Part shown: positions 1-12,638 of the stretch, one piece after another
Numbering within the stretch: position 1 is the stretch's first letter
How the letters are laid out: every line of letters starts with the position of its first letter
NCBI GenBank assembly: GCA_017893485.1
Contig: CM030361.1
Location: forward strand, 138,092,461 to 138,156,460
DNA length: 64,000 nucleotides
From: Hemerocallis citrina
Taxonomy: Eukaryota; Streptophyta; Magnoliopsida; Asparagales; Asphodelaceae
Reading direction: 5' to 3'
Notes under the pieces: model-generated
Databases searched by the model: none
What the model saw: the letters and a program-made list of their open reading frames with translations, nothing else
Told to the model about the DNA's origin: nothing
Position numbers and translations under genes: made by a program

Positions 1-490
1 TTCAGATTTCATACTAAGGATCGTGAACGTTATTTAAAGTCCCAGACTAGTTGAATTATAGTGACGTCAAAGACAAGAAGTTATGCTTCTAAGAATGACA
101 CAAATCCAGTTGATGAAGATGTTGACTATTATGGGGTGCTCACGGATATCATCGAGTTAGACTATTTTGGTCATTTTTGAGTTGTCTTATTTTGCGCAGA
201 CTGGGCTGGTATGGATAAGAACTATCCCCAAAACAAGGATACTTTAGGTTTCACAATTGTAAACTTTTCAAATTTGATTCATACTAGCACACACATCAGC
301 CATGAACCATTTGTGTTCCCATCTCAAGTCCTCCAAGTGTTTTATGTTGAAGTTCCATCTTCACCTAAATCTTACGTGGCTCTTATTTTTTGACCAAGAG
401 ATGTATATCAGTTGGGAGAGACATCAGATGATGAGGATGAAGATGTCACTAACTTTTTTGTTGCTGCTGAATTTCCTAGGTTTGATGTAA
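1..490 (+). pseudogene. CACTA TNP2-type ORF, C-terminal DUF4216 region
   Basis: Translating the first 180 bases gives motifs such as YYGVLTDIIELDYFG. Positions 211-393 then continue with a segment containing GFTIVNFSNLIH and EPFVFPSQVLQVFYVE. This succession (YYG..+.I.EL.Y, then VNF..L and EPF..ASQ..QVFYV) is the signature of DUF4216, which follows the transposase domain in plant CACTA elements. The reading frame is broken by stops near 50 and 178 and shifts again after 390, so this is a remnant. It belongs to the same element as the gene at 1702-4603. The DUF4216 role is not established. Identification rests on motif recognition only. Confidence 0.75.
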
Positions 491-540
491 ACATATCAGA
501 TGACAACAGTAAACCTAATTAGCTACGCACGGATGGAGAG

Positions 541-1701
541 CCAGGGGATGTATTGGATAGTATTGAATAACAATAACTTTTGAAACATATTTGAATTGTT
601 AATTATGTGTTTACAAGATTGCATTGTATTGTCTCGGTTGATACTTATTTCAAGATTGCATTGTATGTTTTCGAATTCTATTTTGTCTTATTATGTGCCA
701 ACTTATATCTATTTTGTCTTATAGCTTCTTGTTTTTGATCACTGTGTTTATGGTTATTTGAAGCATCAATGCGTAGCTTTGTCGTTATTATACATACACG
801 AACATCAATGCTAGCTTTGTCGTTATTATGCGTAGCTTCATGAAGAGATATTCATTGAAGGGGATGTGATTAGCTTCTTAGAGTGACTGCATGCATGATA
901 TATTCCAGTTCAAAGTCATATTGCTAGTAATTGTTTAGATAAACTTGTTGAAGCTTATGGAATAATATGACCCCTTTAAGATCATACAATTTGGTCTATT
1001 TCCTTCTTAATCTTTGATAGATATGTATTTGCTTCTTAATCTTTGATAAGTAACAACATCAATTTTCTAAGATCGAGCATTCATTATCAGAGATGCTACA
1101 CTATAGTTTGATCATTACACCCTCTTGTTCTTCAACTTTTTAACTGATTGATCTGTATAGTGATCATCAAGTGTGAATGTGATTCATAATGCAGTTATGG
1201 ACTTAGATATATATATATATATATATAATTGCTGCCTATACTGTGTTTTTTATACTATTGGAATCTCTCGATCATTGGGATTGTGCTTGCAGTCACATAT
1301 ATCTTGTAGGAGGCTTTGGGATTGTGCTTGCAGTCATAACCATCTTTCCCCCTAAAGAAATAGTTGTAACTCATCACATGTACCTTTATGCATATCCTCT
1401 CTACATATATATATTTAATAGGATGATGATTGCATTGTCTGTTTGTAATACCTTTTTTCACATGCCACTCTTGCATGTTGTTTATCGAGATTCTCTCTGA
1501 CATCTTGACTGGTTACTTGAAGATCAAGCTGTGCCCCACAAACGGTGATCCTAATATCAGTATTGTGTGCCAGTGTAAGTTTCATTTATCGGTCATAGCA
1601 GAAGTAGGAGAAGCATCAATAGAGGCAGAAATTTCGATATGTTTTGTCGTGCATTTTTATACTAATTTATATTTTATTGTTTTTGTCAATAGGTCTGAAT
1701 T
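541..1701 (+). other. Non-coding spacer between the two CACTA genes
   Basis: This stretch is AT-rich, has stops in all frames, and contains a short (TA)n run near 1209-1227. A GTCAATAG acceptor-like site at about 1687-1691 lies just before the start codon of the next gene, so part of the stretch may be a 5' UTR intron. I see no gene in it. The ORFs of 60-106 codons here are not family-like. Confidence 0.5.
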
Positions 1702-4603
1702 ATGCCGCGACGGAATACGGCGCCTAGTCAAAGGGGTGAGGAGCCTCTAAACGAGGAGGATACCCACTTAGAGGTAGGTGAGGAGAGCACCCAGCCACCC
1801 CGCCAAAAAGAGACCCGGGGAGCGACGAAGTTAACTGATGTATGGAAGCTACCAGCGGGTCAAAAAATACTAGTGGAGATAAACGGGAATCATCAGCCCA
1901 TAGGAAAAAATGCCGTGACCTTCGCATCGTTCATTGGGTTGATTGCAAGGAATTTGGAGTACCTTCCACTATCTTACGATAGATGGACAAAGATCCCCAT
2001 AGCGACAAGGGCTAGAGCTGTTGAAGTTCTTAAGGTACCATCCATTTCTACAGTATTTCTTATTTTCTTTTGGTTTCAATATATAAGTTACATCATCTTC
2101 ATCAGCAACATAATCAAGTTTGCATCCAGTGACCAAGTTTGCACCTAAGCAAAATCAGTTGCCACTTAAGGTTTGTAAAAACATGAGGAGGGTACACAAC
2201 TGATTGGGTAAATATGTTTCCATACATCAGTTGCCACTTAATATGTTTCCATACAACTGTTGCCACTTAAAATGTTTACTTTGCATGTTTAGTCTGCATG
2301 TTTTTTTGGTGAATATATATTATTCTTAGCTAATTTTGTCAGAAGATTTTAACTGAGTTGTTTTTGGAATGTTAATGTTTTTGAGATTATTATTGTGTTT
2401 AATTGCATGCATTGTATGCTTTTAGGCATAGAATGTTTAAGCATTTTATATATGAAATGTGATTGGCAATAAGGTTTTCTTACCCTTTTCCCCCCCTTTT
2501 CCTTTTCTTTACTTTTCATTTTTAGGAATGTCAGATGTTTCTGAGATTGTTATTATTTCAATTTTAAATACATTATAAGAACTGAGACTTTTAGCCATAG
2601 ACCTGTTTAAATTTCATTCTTTGGTTGAAATGACCCAAGACTCCAAAATTGTGGTGGTGTTTTCTTTATAACAAACAATTTGCTTTGAATACATACCCTG
2701 TGAGATTTGAACATTATGTGGTATATTTATAGGTTCCTGCAATTAGATGAAATGTGGCTGTCATTGAGGTTTTAATACCCCTTCCCCCCAAATTAATGTA
2801 TAGATTGCTGGGGCCAAGCAAAGTCCCATTATCGCAATGTCGAAATCACTTGCTTTGGTAATTGGAGGTGTTGCAGGTGGTTTCGGATTAGTATTTTTAG
2901 CTGCCGGGCTCCTTTGGTTTTACCTTATATACTGTGAAAATTTATCAAATAAATTCAGAGAGTAGCTCGTCTGATGCCCCAACACAAGGTACATTATCTT
3001 AGCAAAATGTCAAAGTGGGTGTTTGAGATAAAGATAACCCTACATTAAATTTCTATATATTTTTTCTGGTTGTGTTTTAATTCTAAATCCGGCAGTTGCA
3101 TTTTGTGCCTTGAAGGGAATACGGGAGGTCTCTCTACTCTGAGTGAGCTTCGAAGGGCAAGACAATTTAAAATGTTTACAACTTAAAATGTTTACAACTG
3201 TTGCCACTTAAAAACATACATCAGTTGCCACTTAATATGTTGCCACTTATTACCAGCTAGCAAGTAATGATTAGGACTTAAAGTAGCAAATAGTATTGAT
3301 CAGGACTTACACAAATATTTTGTTTTCATGACTGTTTGTATCATTATTGCAACAAAAATTTGATTACCCGGCGGTTCTTGGTGCCGATTGGGTAAATAAA
3401 TCTATGTCCAAGAAATGGAGAGACTATAAGGTTGAGCTTAAGGCAGAATATTATGACGTGAAGCGAACAATGGTTGAGAACACAAGAGTAGTCCTGAGAG
3501 GTATCGTGTGTTCTGATTGGAAATTTCTTTGTCATTTTTCGAGTACACCTGAAGGGAAGGTAATCAAAAAAATGTAGTATATGATGTAATATATTTTGAT
3601 ATGATATTTGGCTTATTAAATCTTATTGTGATTGTAATAATTTTATTTATGTGTAGAAAAGAGCTGAAAGAGGTCGTGCAAGTAGGGATGCACAGGACGT
3701 GCTGCACACTTCAGGAGTTACAAGCTTTGCAAGGCGACGCGCAATAATGGTATATCTAAGTGTTTTGATCTTCATTTGAATAGTATACGTAATTGATTTT
3801 ATAATTCCCTATGTATTCTAATATATGTAGGATGTGGAGCAAGGAGGTGCGGATCAGTACGGCGATTTAGATTTCTTCGACGCAACCCACATGAACTCAC
3901 AAGGCGTATTTTCGTCCTCAAAGGCAGTGACGATATCGGTAATAGTTTTTCTATCTTAAATGTGCTTATTTGATGTGTAATATGTCTTAACAATGAATCA
4001 CATATCACATGTTTTTGGAATTTTTTTTTTTTAAAACAGAGAACTGCTCGAAATAGGTATGCCAAATTATCATCCGCTTCCACCGTCGGCTTTTCCACAA
4101 CACCGGTTGATATAGTGCAGCTTCAACACCAGGTATTGGTCAAAAACATGGGTCCGGAGCGCCATGGCCATGTGCGTGGAAAGGGGTTAGGACCAACACC
4201 CTCTCGAACTTGTGCTTCTTCATCAACACAGCCGGATCCTAGAGATGAGAAGATATCTATTCTAGAGACGTAAGTCGCAGAGCTTAAGGCAACAGTTGCA
4301 CATATAGCACATATAATGTGGGAAACAAATGTTCAAAACCCCGCTAACATACCGAGACAGGTTAGAAATTATATACAGTATTGTTCTTATCTAATTGTGT
4401 GTATCAATTGCTTATGCATTTTATTTGCATTAGCATTTTATACCAATCTGACTAATTGTGTGTACCAATCTGACTCAAAGCATCTTTTATACTTATTTCT
4501 TATACAGCAAGGTAATAGAGACCCGACATCATCCAGTCGTCCGAATGAAAAGGAAGCCGACCATCGTGATCCCATCAACGGCATTGCTAGACGTACACTA
4601 TAG
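1702..4603 (+). pseudogene. Transposase_24-type (TNPA-like) CACTA protein gene, six exons
   Basis: Exons that keep phase 0 can be read at 1702-2034, about 3350-3559, 3657-3749, 3831-3938, 4040-4360 and 4508-4603. Exon 1 has RGATKLTDVWKLPAGQKI followed by QPIGKNAVTFASFIGLIAR. Exon 2 has WVNKSMSKKWRDYKVELK and CSDWKFLCHF. Exon 3 has a TSFARRRA motif, exon 4 DLDFFDATH, and exon 5 an ETxVAELKATVA coiled segment. This is the order of the plant Transposase_24 family, the DNA-binding accessory protein of CACTA elements. Introns 2-5 have GT-AG ends. Exon 2 has no AG acceptor in front of it, and a TAA at 4271-4273 interrupts exon 5, so the gene looks dead. The start ATG at 1702 follows a splice-acceptor-like TAG. 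Confidence 0.75.
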
Positions 4604-6284
4604 GCGGGATTTTCTCATCTCTTAGGTATTACAACCTTATTAGCTTCACTTCTTTATGTATGGATGCATCAGTTGCTTGTTATCCTAACAACTCTTACTT
4701 CTAATCAGTTGCTTGTTATCCTAGCAACTACTTTTCGATTGTTTGTTATCCTAGCAACTACTTTTCGGTAGTTTGTGAACTGCACTATAAGGAAAACATC
4801 AAACCATGGTCAATTATATATGCTGAAATTATAGCCTATAGGTACATTGCTTAAAGACAACACCAAGATGAAAGTTTCTTTGTATGATTAGGAAAAGAGA
4901 CCAGTTTGTTACGTTTCCTATTATATGTGTTTGATGGCAGAAGAGTAAGCAAGTAGGTGAGACAAAGACCTGTCTACTAATTTTGACAAGCTTCACATGA
5001 ACCCTCACCTAGTCTTAAAACCGCCTGGGTCCAATTTTAGCAAAATCATGTGCTCTCCATACCACTGGAAAAACCCTAATTTAGTGCCATTCCATAGTGT
5101 TCCATGGGTCATTGGTTATGTGCAGTGATAAAAGTTGGCATCTGAGTATGAAATGTATTTTCCATTCTTATTCCTGAAAGTATGCTTTGAGCCAAAATAA
5201 TTCTAATTTTATGCATCATTTTTGTCACCTATAACTATTTCCTTATACTATTACCAATTGAAGTTTTGGTTAATTTCCCTTCTCACATTGGATAAAGTAT
5301 TTGTTTTCTATCAGTGAAATTCCTTACTGCATTTTATAAAAAGCTTAATTAGTTAACTTGTTTTCCGCAAATTAGTCTTGTAAAGTAGATCAGTTCAATC
5401 AGCTTAATTAGATATAGACACAGATTGGGTTGGAGAGATCAGTTCAATCAGTAAAGTAGATAGTCTTAATTAATAGGGAGCTGTATCCATATTAGGTTAA
5501 ACCTAATCCACCATTATCAACACTAATTGATCAAAAAGAAAGCAGTTGCTTCGACCAAAAACTCTACAAACCAATTAGTAAGTCACCTTGGAAGTATATA
5601 AATAACTATGATCCTGCTTTTATAGAATAGAAAATATTAGAGTGGACTAGGAACACAAATTAACACTGATGGCTGATGATCATAAAGGACTCAACTGCTG
5701 ATGACTCAATTGTGCGTGATGTATCAGCACTCAATTGCTGATAATAATACTAACAAAACCATCCAGTGATTGCATGAATTCTTTATAAATTTTTCTCTAA
5801 CTATAGAATTTGTTCTTGTTCTTTTTGCAGGATTACCACCCGACTAGAGTTCTCACTATTGTTTATCAACCTTCGTATTGATTGGGAAGCACTGGGATAT
5901 TGTTGAATGGTTGGAGAACTTTGTGTGATCTATATTTATGAAAGAACTTTATGTGATCCATCTTGTTGAATGGTTGGAGTTCTCACTATTGTTTATGAAA
6001 GAACTTTATGTGATCTATATTTTGAAGTTGAAAAAACTTTATGTAATGTATATATAGTACTATGAAAGTTGAAAGATCTTTGTTTTATGAAAGTTTCAAT
6101 GAGTGTTTGTTTGTTAATTTGTGAGTTTCATAATTTGTGGAGTAGTGGAGTTTGTGATAATTTACGGAGTAGTGGAGTTTGTGATAATTTGATAATTTGT
6201 AATAATTTGTGAGTTTCAACAATATGGTTATCATTCTATGGGTTTCATAATTTGTGGAGGAGTAGGAAGTAAGAATTATCACAA
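4604..6284 (+). other. CACTA 3' non-coding region
   Basis: The sequence is AT-rich, with short direct repeats such as GTTATCCTAGCAACTA near 4690-4760 and TTGTGATAATTTG near 6150-6200. I see no gene. It links the second transposon gene to the subterminal repeats. Confidence 0.5.
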
Positions 6285-6561
6285 ACATTCCCCGACGTTT
6301 ACCAACGCCGGGGTATATTTAGTAACGGTAAGAAATTTCAAAAATTCAAAAGTAAATCCCCGGCGTTTTACAAACGCCGGGAATTTCTCAAAACTTCCCC
6401 AGCGTTTCATTTCCGCCGGGGAATCGAATAGTTTCCCCGGCAGCGGAAAGGACGGCGTTTGCGGCGGCATTTCACGAAATGCCATCAGCCAATCCCCGGC
6501 GTTTCAAAAATGCCGGCCATTGTAGAGAAAAACGCCGGCACTATTATTACTGTTTGTAGTG
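6285..6561 (+). repeat. CACTA subterminal repeats and 3' terminal inverted repeat
   Basis: Five or more copies of CCCCGGCG or its complement CGCCGGGG occur between 6287 and 6540, often as pairs around a short T- or A-rich loop. The element then ends with TGTTTGTAGTG at 6551-6561, the complement of CACTACAAACA. Subterminal repeats of this type bind the TNPA-like protein in characterised CACTA elements. Here they are far more GC-rich than the surrounding DNA. Confidence 0.85.
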
Positions 6562-7163
6562 AATCTTGTTGTTCAATTGGCATCATGTCGATCGATCTGG
6601 TTGAAAAACGGAACTGCCAATCAAGCCCTTTCAGTAGCTATTAATCTATTATTGCTTCAAGTTGATTACTGTATAATGTTGTAGTTAGGCTTGCAAGTTC
6701 GATTTGAATGATTCTGCATCAAGGTTATATAGCAAGTAGTTGCCTTGCGGACCTTGCCATTTAGTTAATTAGTTCCTTGCAGCGACAAACCTACCCCTAC
6801 AGTAGTTTGTTGCAGTATTTAATGTTTTAACTGTCCAGCCGTTTCCGTACGAGCCTTTGATGGCATCGGTTAAGGTGGCACTAAAAATGCAATGCTGGTA
6901 AGACATTTTGCTTTCTGATTGCTGACTTGCAACTTGAAGAAAGAGCAGACTGTATTCACCAGAGAAAGACCACATGACTATAGTAACAAAGTTCTTAAAT
7001 AATTTGCCAAAAAAGAATTTATTTACCGAATCAATTCGCATTTAAATTAGGCCCTTTACGAATTATTCACGAATAATTTGCAAATTGAATGAATTAATAT
7101 CTAAGTTTGGTACTATTTTCCATATTTATAGATTTAAAGATATGTTTACTTAGATAATAGGTA
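6562..7163. other. Unassigned spacer with one unrecognised minus-strand ORF
   Basis: These 600 bases lie between the CACTA end and the copia-A target duplication. A minus-strand ORF at 6769-7041 (90 codons) reads with a mixed composition that could be coding, but it has no motif I recognise. It could be a fragment of a host exon or chance. Nothing else is seen. Confidence 0.4.
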
Positions 7164-7168
7164 CTTTC
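7164..7168. repeat. Target-site duplication of copia-A, left copy (CTTTC)
   Basis: CTTTC directly precedes the TGTTAGG start of the LTR and recurs at 15169-15173 after the other LTR. This five-base match fixes the outer limits of copia-A. Confidence 0.85.
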
Positions 7169-7864
7169 TGTTAGGGTTTTGGACTCAAATATATGTAGGC
7201 ACTGTGTACTTGAAGTTTGAGAAGAAGATGAGGGAACGAAGAAGCAAGAGAAGACAAACAACGAATAGAAGAATGCAGTCTGGAGAGTTGCGGTCGACCG
7301 ACCGGGTGTGCGGTGGACCAACCCAATCTGTTGAAAGTTCTTCGAGTCTACAGGTCCAACAGAGGAGGAAACGGTCGACCGTGCAGTCAACCGATCAGGT
7401 CTCATGTCTGGCTTTACACGTTGCAGTCGACCGACCCTGGGGTGCGGTCGACCGACTTCGGCGCTGTGCATTTTTGGTCTTACGAGTTTATGGCCCAATT
7501 GCTAGATTTGTGTTTATCTTTTAGGGTTTACTTGGGGGCTCTATATATGGCTGTAGACTCTAGGATTTGTATGATCTGAATAGAGAGATTTGGTGAGCCG
7601 TTATCATTATTTGACTTCAAGAGGGGATTGTGCTGAGTGTTTCAAAGGTGAAAGAGAGAGATTGAGAGTTGTAATCTTTTTTGTAATCTTTGTATTTCTT
7701 GGGGAATAAGAAGTATTGGTTATCTCTGCATATTGATTGTGTTCTTGTGATATCTTGCATATATTGTGGTAACTTGTTCTTGGTTCATATAAGTCTTGGG
7801 AGTTTCTATTACTTGTGGTGTGTTTCCGCTATTAGCACTACGAGTTCTGGTCGATTCTTCAACA
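7169..7864 (+). repeat. Copia-A 5' LTR
   Basis: It begins TGTTAGGGTTTTGG and ends TCAACA. The same order of sequence recurs from 9746 and is continued after the nested element at 14879-15168. A TATATATGG box lies near 7546. Four exact GTCGAC sites at 7293, 7374, 7426 and 7447, plus degenerate copies, sit upstream of that box. Confidence 0.85.
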
Positions 7865-7866
7865 AG

Positions 7867-7878
7867 TGGTATCAAAGC
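7867..7878 (+). other. Copia-A primer binding site
   Basis: TGGTATCAAAGC lies two bases after the LTR. It differs by one base from the usual initiator-methionine tRNA primer site TGGTATCAGAGC of plant copia elements. Confidence 0.8.
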
Positions 7879-7891
7879 AACTAGGTTCCAG

Positions 7892-9120
7892 ATGGCCGAT
7901 AGCAAGTCGCAGATCGAGAGATTCGATGGGAGTGACTCCGCGATGTGGAAGATTCAGATGATAGCGTATTTTCGTCAGAAAGATCTTGATGGTCAGTTGT
8001 TTGATGAGAAGCTGGTAGGTGCAGACAAGGATGTGAAGGTCTTGGCCGATTGGAATCGTTTGGATCAGAAGGCGCTGGGACAGATTCAGTTAGGACTGAG
8101 TAGGAATGCGTTATTTCATATCTCGAAGGCAAAGACCACAAAGCAGGCTATGGAGATTCTCACGGATATATATGAGAAACTGTCAGCATCTAATCAAATT
8201 CTTTATTTGAAGAAATTGGTTAATATGAAGTTGAGGGAAGGGGGTTCAGTAGCAGAGCATGTGAACAATTACTGTATGGTTTATAACCAGATGGAAGCTG
8301 CAGGTTTGAAGTTTTCAGAGGGAACAGTCATTATTACTTCTATCTACTTTATCCGATAGTTATGGTATGGTGAAACAGACTATTACAGGCACTATGACAT
8401 ATTCGACGCTCTACAGGATGTGGAGTAGCATTCTGAACGAGGAGGTGAGAACGGTGAGGAATAAGGGATATCCATCATCATCTTCTAGAGATTCCGCAAT
8501 GTACGTTGAGAAGAGACGTGGGAGATCTAAGAGCAGTTAAAGAAGAAAGGATCAGAGTAGTTCATCTGAGAGTGGGTCTGATGACAGCGATGAGGGACAT
8601 GGGTCTGAGTATTGGTATTGTCATAAGAAGGGTCACATGATGCACAGTTGCAAGGCTTATATGAAGAAGAAGTAGGAGAAGTCGAAGAGAGATACCCCAA
8701 AGAAAGCTCAAGTGGGGCTTGTTGAGGATCTATGCTTATTAGCTCGGGAGGAGTTAGGCACTCAAGATTGGTGTATTGATTCGGGAGCTTCTTTTCATTG
8801 CACTCCGAGGAAAGAGGTATTTGATGACTAAAAGGGGGGTTCTTTTGGAGATGTGATCGTGGGGAATGGTCACCAGTGTCCTGTACATGGGGTTGATACT
8901 TTCGCGTAAAAGCCAATGATGATCAAAGTGTTGTCTTACGGAAGACAATGCATGTTCCAGACTGAAAGGAAAATCTTATTTCGATTGGAAGGCTAAACAA
9001 AGAGGGGTTGTCTACTACAGTTTGTAGTGGAGAGTGGTGTATAGCTGCAAGTTTAAGGGTGATTGCAAAAGGGAAGCGTGAGGGAAGGCTGCATTTCCTT
9101 AGAGACGTGAGAGACATTTC
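7892..9120 (+). pseudogene. Copia-A gag and protease remnant
   Basis: The reading starts at MADSKSQIERFDGSDSAMWK, in an open frame to 8359, with KDLDGQLFDEKL, SRNALFHISKAKTTKQA and LYLKKLVNMKL. This is the copia gag (UBN2-like) pattern. After a frameshift it continues through a serine-rich linker and a zinc-knuckle remnant (YCHKKGHMMHSC, whose first cysteine is replaced) to WCIDSGASFHCTP, the aspartic protease site, near 8770-8810. Many stops follow. No GAG-pre-integrase, integrase or polymerase motif is found. Copia gag forms the particle and the protease processes it. This copy cannot make a complete product. Confidence 0.8.
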
Positions 9121-9745
9121 TCCTGTAGCTGACTCTCAGTCGAAATAAAGTAGTAGGTTGTGTGGGGTGCAACCAAGTTCTTTCAGTTGTGGAGGGAGGT
9201 TACTAATTTAGTGGGAGCTGCTGGCCATGAAAGTGACCCTAGAGGGCAAGACGTTGCTGTGGTGAGGGTACTTTGCGAATTGGCAGTTGAAGCTTCAAGT
9301 CACTCTTGTGTGATAGAGAGCACTGATATCGATATGCGGGGTGATGTTAATAAAAGTAACTGAATTGGAACTGTAAGGGTTGAACAGTATGCTGATTTTG
9401 TGGAGGTATTGTCCACGGAGACTTCTAATCTAGAAGGTACATTGAGAGGCTTTGAACCATGTCTGGTGTTGATGGAAACTCTGCGAGTTTGGGAGTCATG
9501 TAACACGGAATCCGACATGAGAGGTTGTTTCTCCGGTATTCTTGCTCTATGCGATTGGTGGAGCACATCCTTCATGAGGCGATGAGGGGTGGTTCGTGTA
9601 CTCCACGTGGTGGAGTGGCGGATGTACTCTTCATGAGAGTGGAGAGTACTTGGGTCTTCCATAAAAGTGGGAGATTAACAGAGATAATGCGAGGTAAAGA
9701 TTGCAATAACTTTGAAGCGTTGTGTATTTAGTCTAAGTGGGAGAT
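9121..9745 (+). other. Copia-A internal 3' part, origin unknown, ending in a purine tract
   Basis: The sequence between the protease remnant and the 3' LTR carries no polymerase motif in any frame. It is G-rich on the plus strand and may be what remains after a large deletion, or foreign DNA. It ends in the purine-rich AAGTGGGAGAT at about 9735-9745, the expected polypurine tract beside the 3' LTR. Confidence 0.5.
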
Positions 9746-10158
9746 TATTCGGATTTTGGCCTCAAATACACGTAGGCACTGTGTACTTGAAGTTGGAGAA
9801 GAAGAGGAGGAGACAAAGAAGCAAGAGAAGACAAATAACAAGTAGAAGAATGCAGTCTGGAGAGTTGCAGTCGACCGCCCGGTTGACCGACCGGGGGTGC
9901 GGTCGACCGACCCAATCTGCTGAGAGTTCTTCGAGTGTACATGTCTAACAGAGGAGGGGACGGTCGGCCGTGCAATCGACCGGTCAGGACTCGGGTCTAG
10001 TTTTACATGTTGCGGTCGACTGACCTTGGGGGTGCGGTCGACCGACGTCGGCACTGTGTATTTTTGATCTTACGAGTTTAAGGCCCAATTGCTAGATTTG
10101 TGTTTATCTTTTAGGATTTACTTGATGGCTATATATATGGCTGTAGATTCTAGGGTTT

Positions 10159-10163
10159 GTATG
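10159..10163. repeat. Target-site duplication of the solo LTR (GTATG), left copy
   Basis: GTATG occurs at 10159-10163 and again at 14874-14878. In the intact copia-A 5' LTR the site reads once, as TTTGTATGATCTG, which proves the insertion point. Confidence 0.95.
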
Positions 10164-11130
10164 TGTAACGCCCCAAAATTTATTTTTTTTTGGCTCCAAA
10201 CTCAATTTTATCAATTTCTATATCACTTTAATCATAAACTAAGAAAGTTATATTTCAGGAAAAATTTTGGCAGAGTCTCCCCTGTAAATTTTGCCCCGAA
10301 ACACAAAAAGCTTACAGAATTCTGCTCAAAATTCCGTAGCTCACAATCCACATAATATTTTCATGGGCTCCCCAGGCCAAAATGAGCAGAAACATACAGG
10401 CAATATAATATAATGCTCTGGGGGGCCAAACTCATAACGGATAATCAATTATTAAATAAAAACGATAAATTTCTTTGAAAAACAAGGTAAAATTTTAGAA
10501 AAAACTTTGTAAAACCTACCACAAAGCCCGGTACACCATAACAAGATAGGTACGGGTCACAACCACCACATACTACTCCATACTATACTCACCATCATCT
10601 TTTACATACTTATACATTCATAATACAATTTAAAACATAAAATCACCTCTCATCCTAAATAATTAATACAAAACTTTTTAAAATAAATCCTCACCCTGCA
10701 AACTATGCCTCCTCTCTGTACTGATGGGAACCTGTAACAATAGGGGATCTAGAGTAGTCCTCTGACTTCCCTAACCCCCCAAACACTAAGGGGTTAGCCA
10801 TTTCTGGTGTGAGTATAATTTACTAATCAAATAACAAATTGAAATAATAAAAAGAAAATAATTTAAACTTACGAATACCAAGTAAGATAAGGCAACCCGA
10901 ATCCTGACTCAACAACATCATCACTATAATGATATCTCAAATACTTTGTCAATCCTGCATTCAACTATTCACTCACCCATAACTTCATCCAATTCTCTAT
11001 ATACATCACACTAACGACATATATATCTTATATTTGCATAAGCCAAAGTCACATACGATCCATTACCTTTACGTTTGAATTTCCTGACACACATATCGAT
11101 CCTTCCACAATTATCGCCACAGAAGCATTT

Positions 11131-11164
<34 letters not shown>

Positions 11165-12084
11165 GATCTTACTACATCTTTTCTTCATCTTTATAAACCA
11201 TGCACTTCATTTACTAGTATTATATACGGCATATTTTCTTTAATAATCATTTTCACAACCCTTCTCTCATTACATACATCGCACACATACAGACAACCAT
11301 ACCATCTACATCATCATGACATCTCATTACAAGTATTTAATTTACTGAATAACATCACAATTATCTATTTTTATAGCCTCCTAAACATACGCATTCATTT
11401 CCAGAATATCCCACTCATTTACGTCGTATCACATAAATATCACATTTCATTTCACTATGCGAGGGACTTGCATTTCATCACATCATTAGCACATCTCTAA
11501 TCAAAATGCTTATTCTCATTGCATCAAAAGCATGCCTTATAGCTCATTCACATCTCATTATTTCATTCAGTTATTATTCAATCTAATTGATAACTAACTT
11601 ACTTTCATCTTCACTCATTTAATTCTTCATTTCCATTAATCACTAGCACTATTATGCCCACTCACCCTGCGAATTATGTCAAGGCAGGTAGTTCCCACAA
11701 TTTCCACAGAAACAACGGGCAGGTAGTTCCTTGACACAATTCCAAGGTGGAACCACTCATATCATATTGTATTTTACTTAAATCTTCATTCACAACTCAT
11801 AATACTGCTTACTTTAACTTTTCATTCTCATATTATATCTCACCTTACCTTTCATTCATGATTGCATAACTCCTCTCTTTTTTTTTATTTCTAACATTCA
11901 TTCACATACATACTCTACATACTATTCATTTCTTTTCTTTACTTTCTCACTCTCCTCTGCTCATGTTCATTCATTTGCCAATATCGCATTATAAGTATAG
12001 CCATATGCCAATATATACCCCCCCCCCCCCCCCACACACACACACACATATATATATCTCCCCCATATTATATTCATATCTCCC

Positions 12085-12442
12085 ATAATATAAGTAATCT
12101 CCGCAAGATATCATATCATCCGTATCTTTACATATACATATATTCTTTCAATACACATTCACCTTTATATTTTCTCATTTTCAGTGCCCACACAACTGAC
12201 CTCCTCGTACAACACAGGGATCTCTGTGCCTATTATATTCATATCTCTGTGCCTATTATATTCATAATATAAGTAATCTCCGCAAGATATCATATCATCT
12301 GTATCTTTACATATACATATATTCTTTCAATACACATTCACCTTTATATTTTCTCCTTTTCAGTGCCCACACAACTGACCTCCTCGTACAACACAGGGAT
12401 CTCTGTGCCTCCCATCCCGTACATTTCAATCCCGCTAACCCA
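12085..12442. repeat. Tandem duplication, about 179 bp, two copies
   Basis: A unit beginning ATAATATAAGTAATCTCCGC at 12085 recurs at 12264 with very few differences. Both copies carry CAACTGACCTCCTCG and CAGGGATCTCTGTGCC. Confidence 0.85.
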
Positions 12443-12638
12443 CCACATCACCCAGATCCAGGTGTCCTAAGCATCTACCATTTGTGGGCTGGATTGAAAG
12501 TACGTTGTGCGCTTATCCAACCAAGACTAAAGCCAAAAAGGCTAGTCAAAAGTAAAATATAACACGCGGATCGATGCTCACACAGAGTCTTACACGTCCG
12601 AGGCTACGTCTTCCTCCTGGCCCTATACCAGCGAGGGA

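Larger units (their letters stand above)
1..6561 (+). mobile_element. CACTA (En/Spm) DNA transposon, 3' part, decayed
   Basis: The stretch contains, in order on the plus strand, a DUF4216-like coding remnant, a multi-exon Transposase_24-type gene, GC-rich subterminal repeats and a terminal TTTGTAGTG, which is the complement of the CACTACAAA end that names the superfamily. The 5' end lies outside the window. Families of this kind encode a TNP2-like transposase (of which DUF4216 is the C-terminal neighbour) and a second TNPA-like DNA-binding protein. The order seen here fits that plan. Stop codons and a lost splice acceptor indicate an inactive copy. A 3-bp target duplication would be expected, possibly AAT at 6562-6564, but its partner is off-window. 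Confidence 0.85.

Noticed and set aside
7094..7524. ORFs on both strands at the copia-A LTR and their twins at 9712-10054
   Set aside because: They translate the LTR, including its GTCGAC repeats, and have no gag or pol motif.
11075..11500. 141-codon ORF in the solo LTR
   Set aside because: Histidine/threonine/isoleucine-rich reading of AT-rich LTR sequence with a (TA)n run; no recognised domain.
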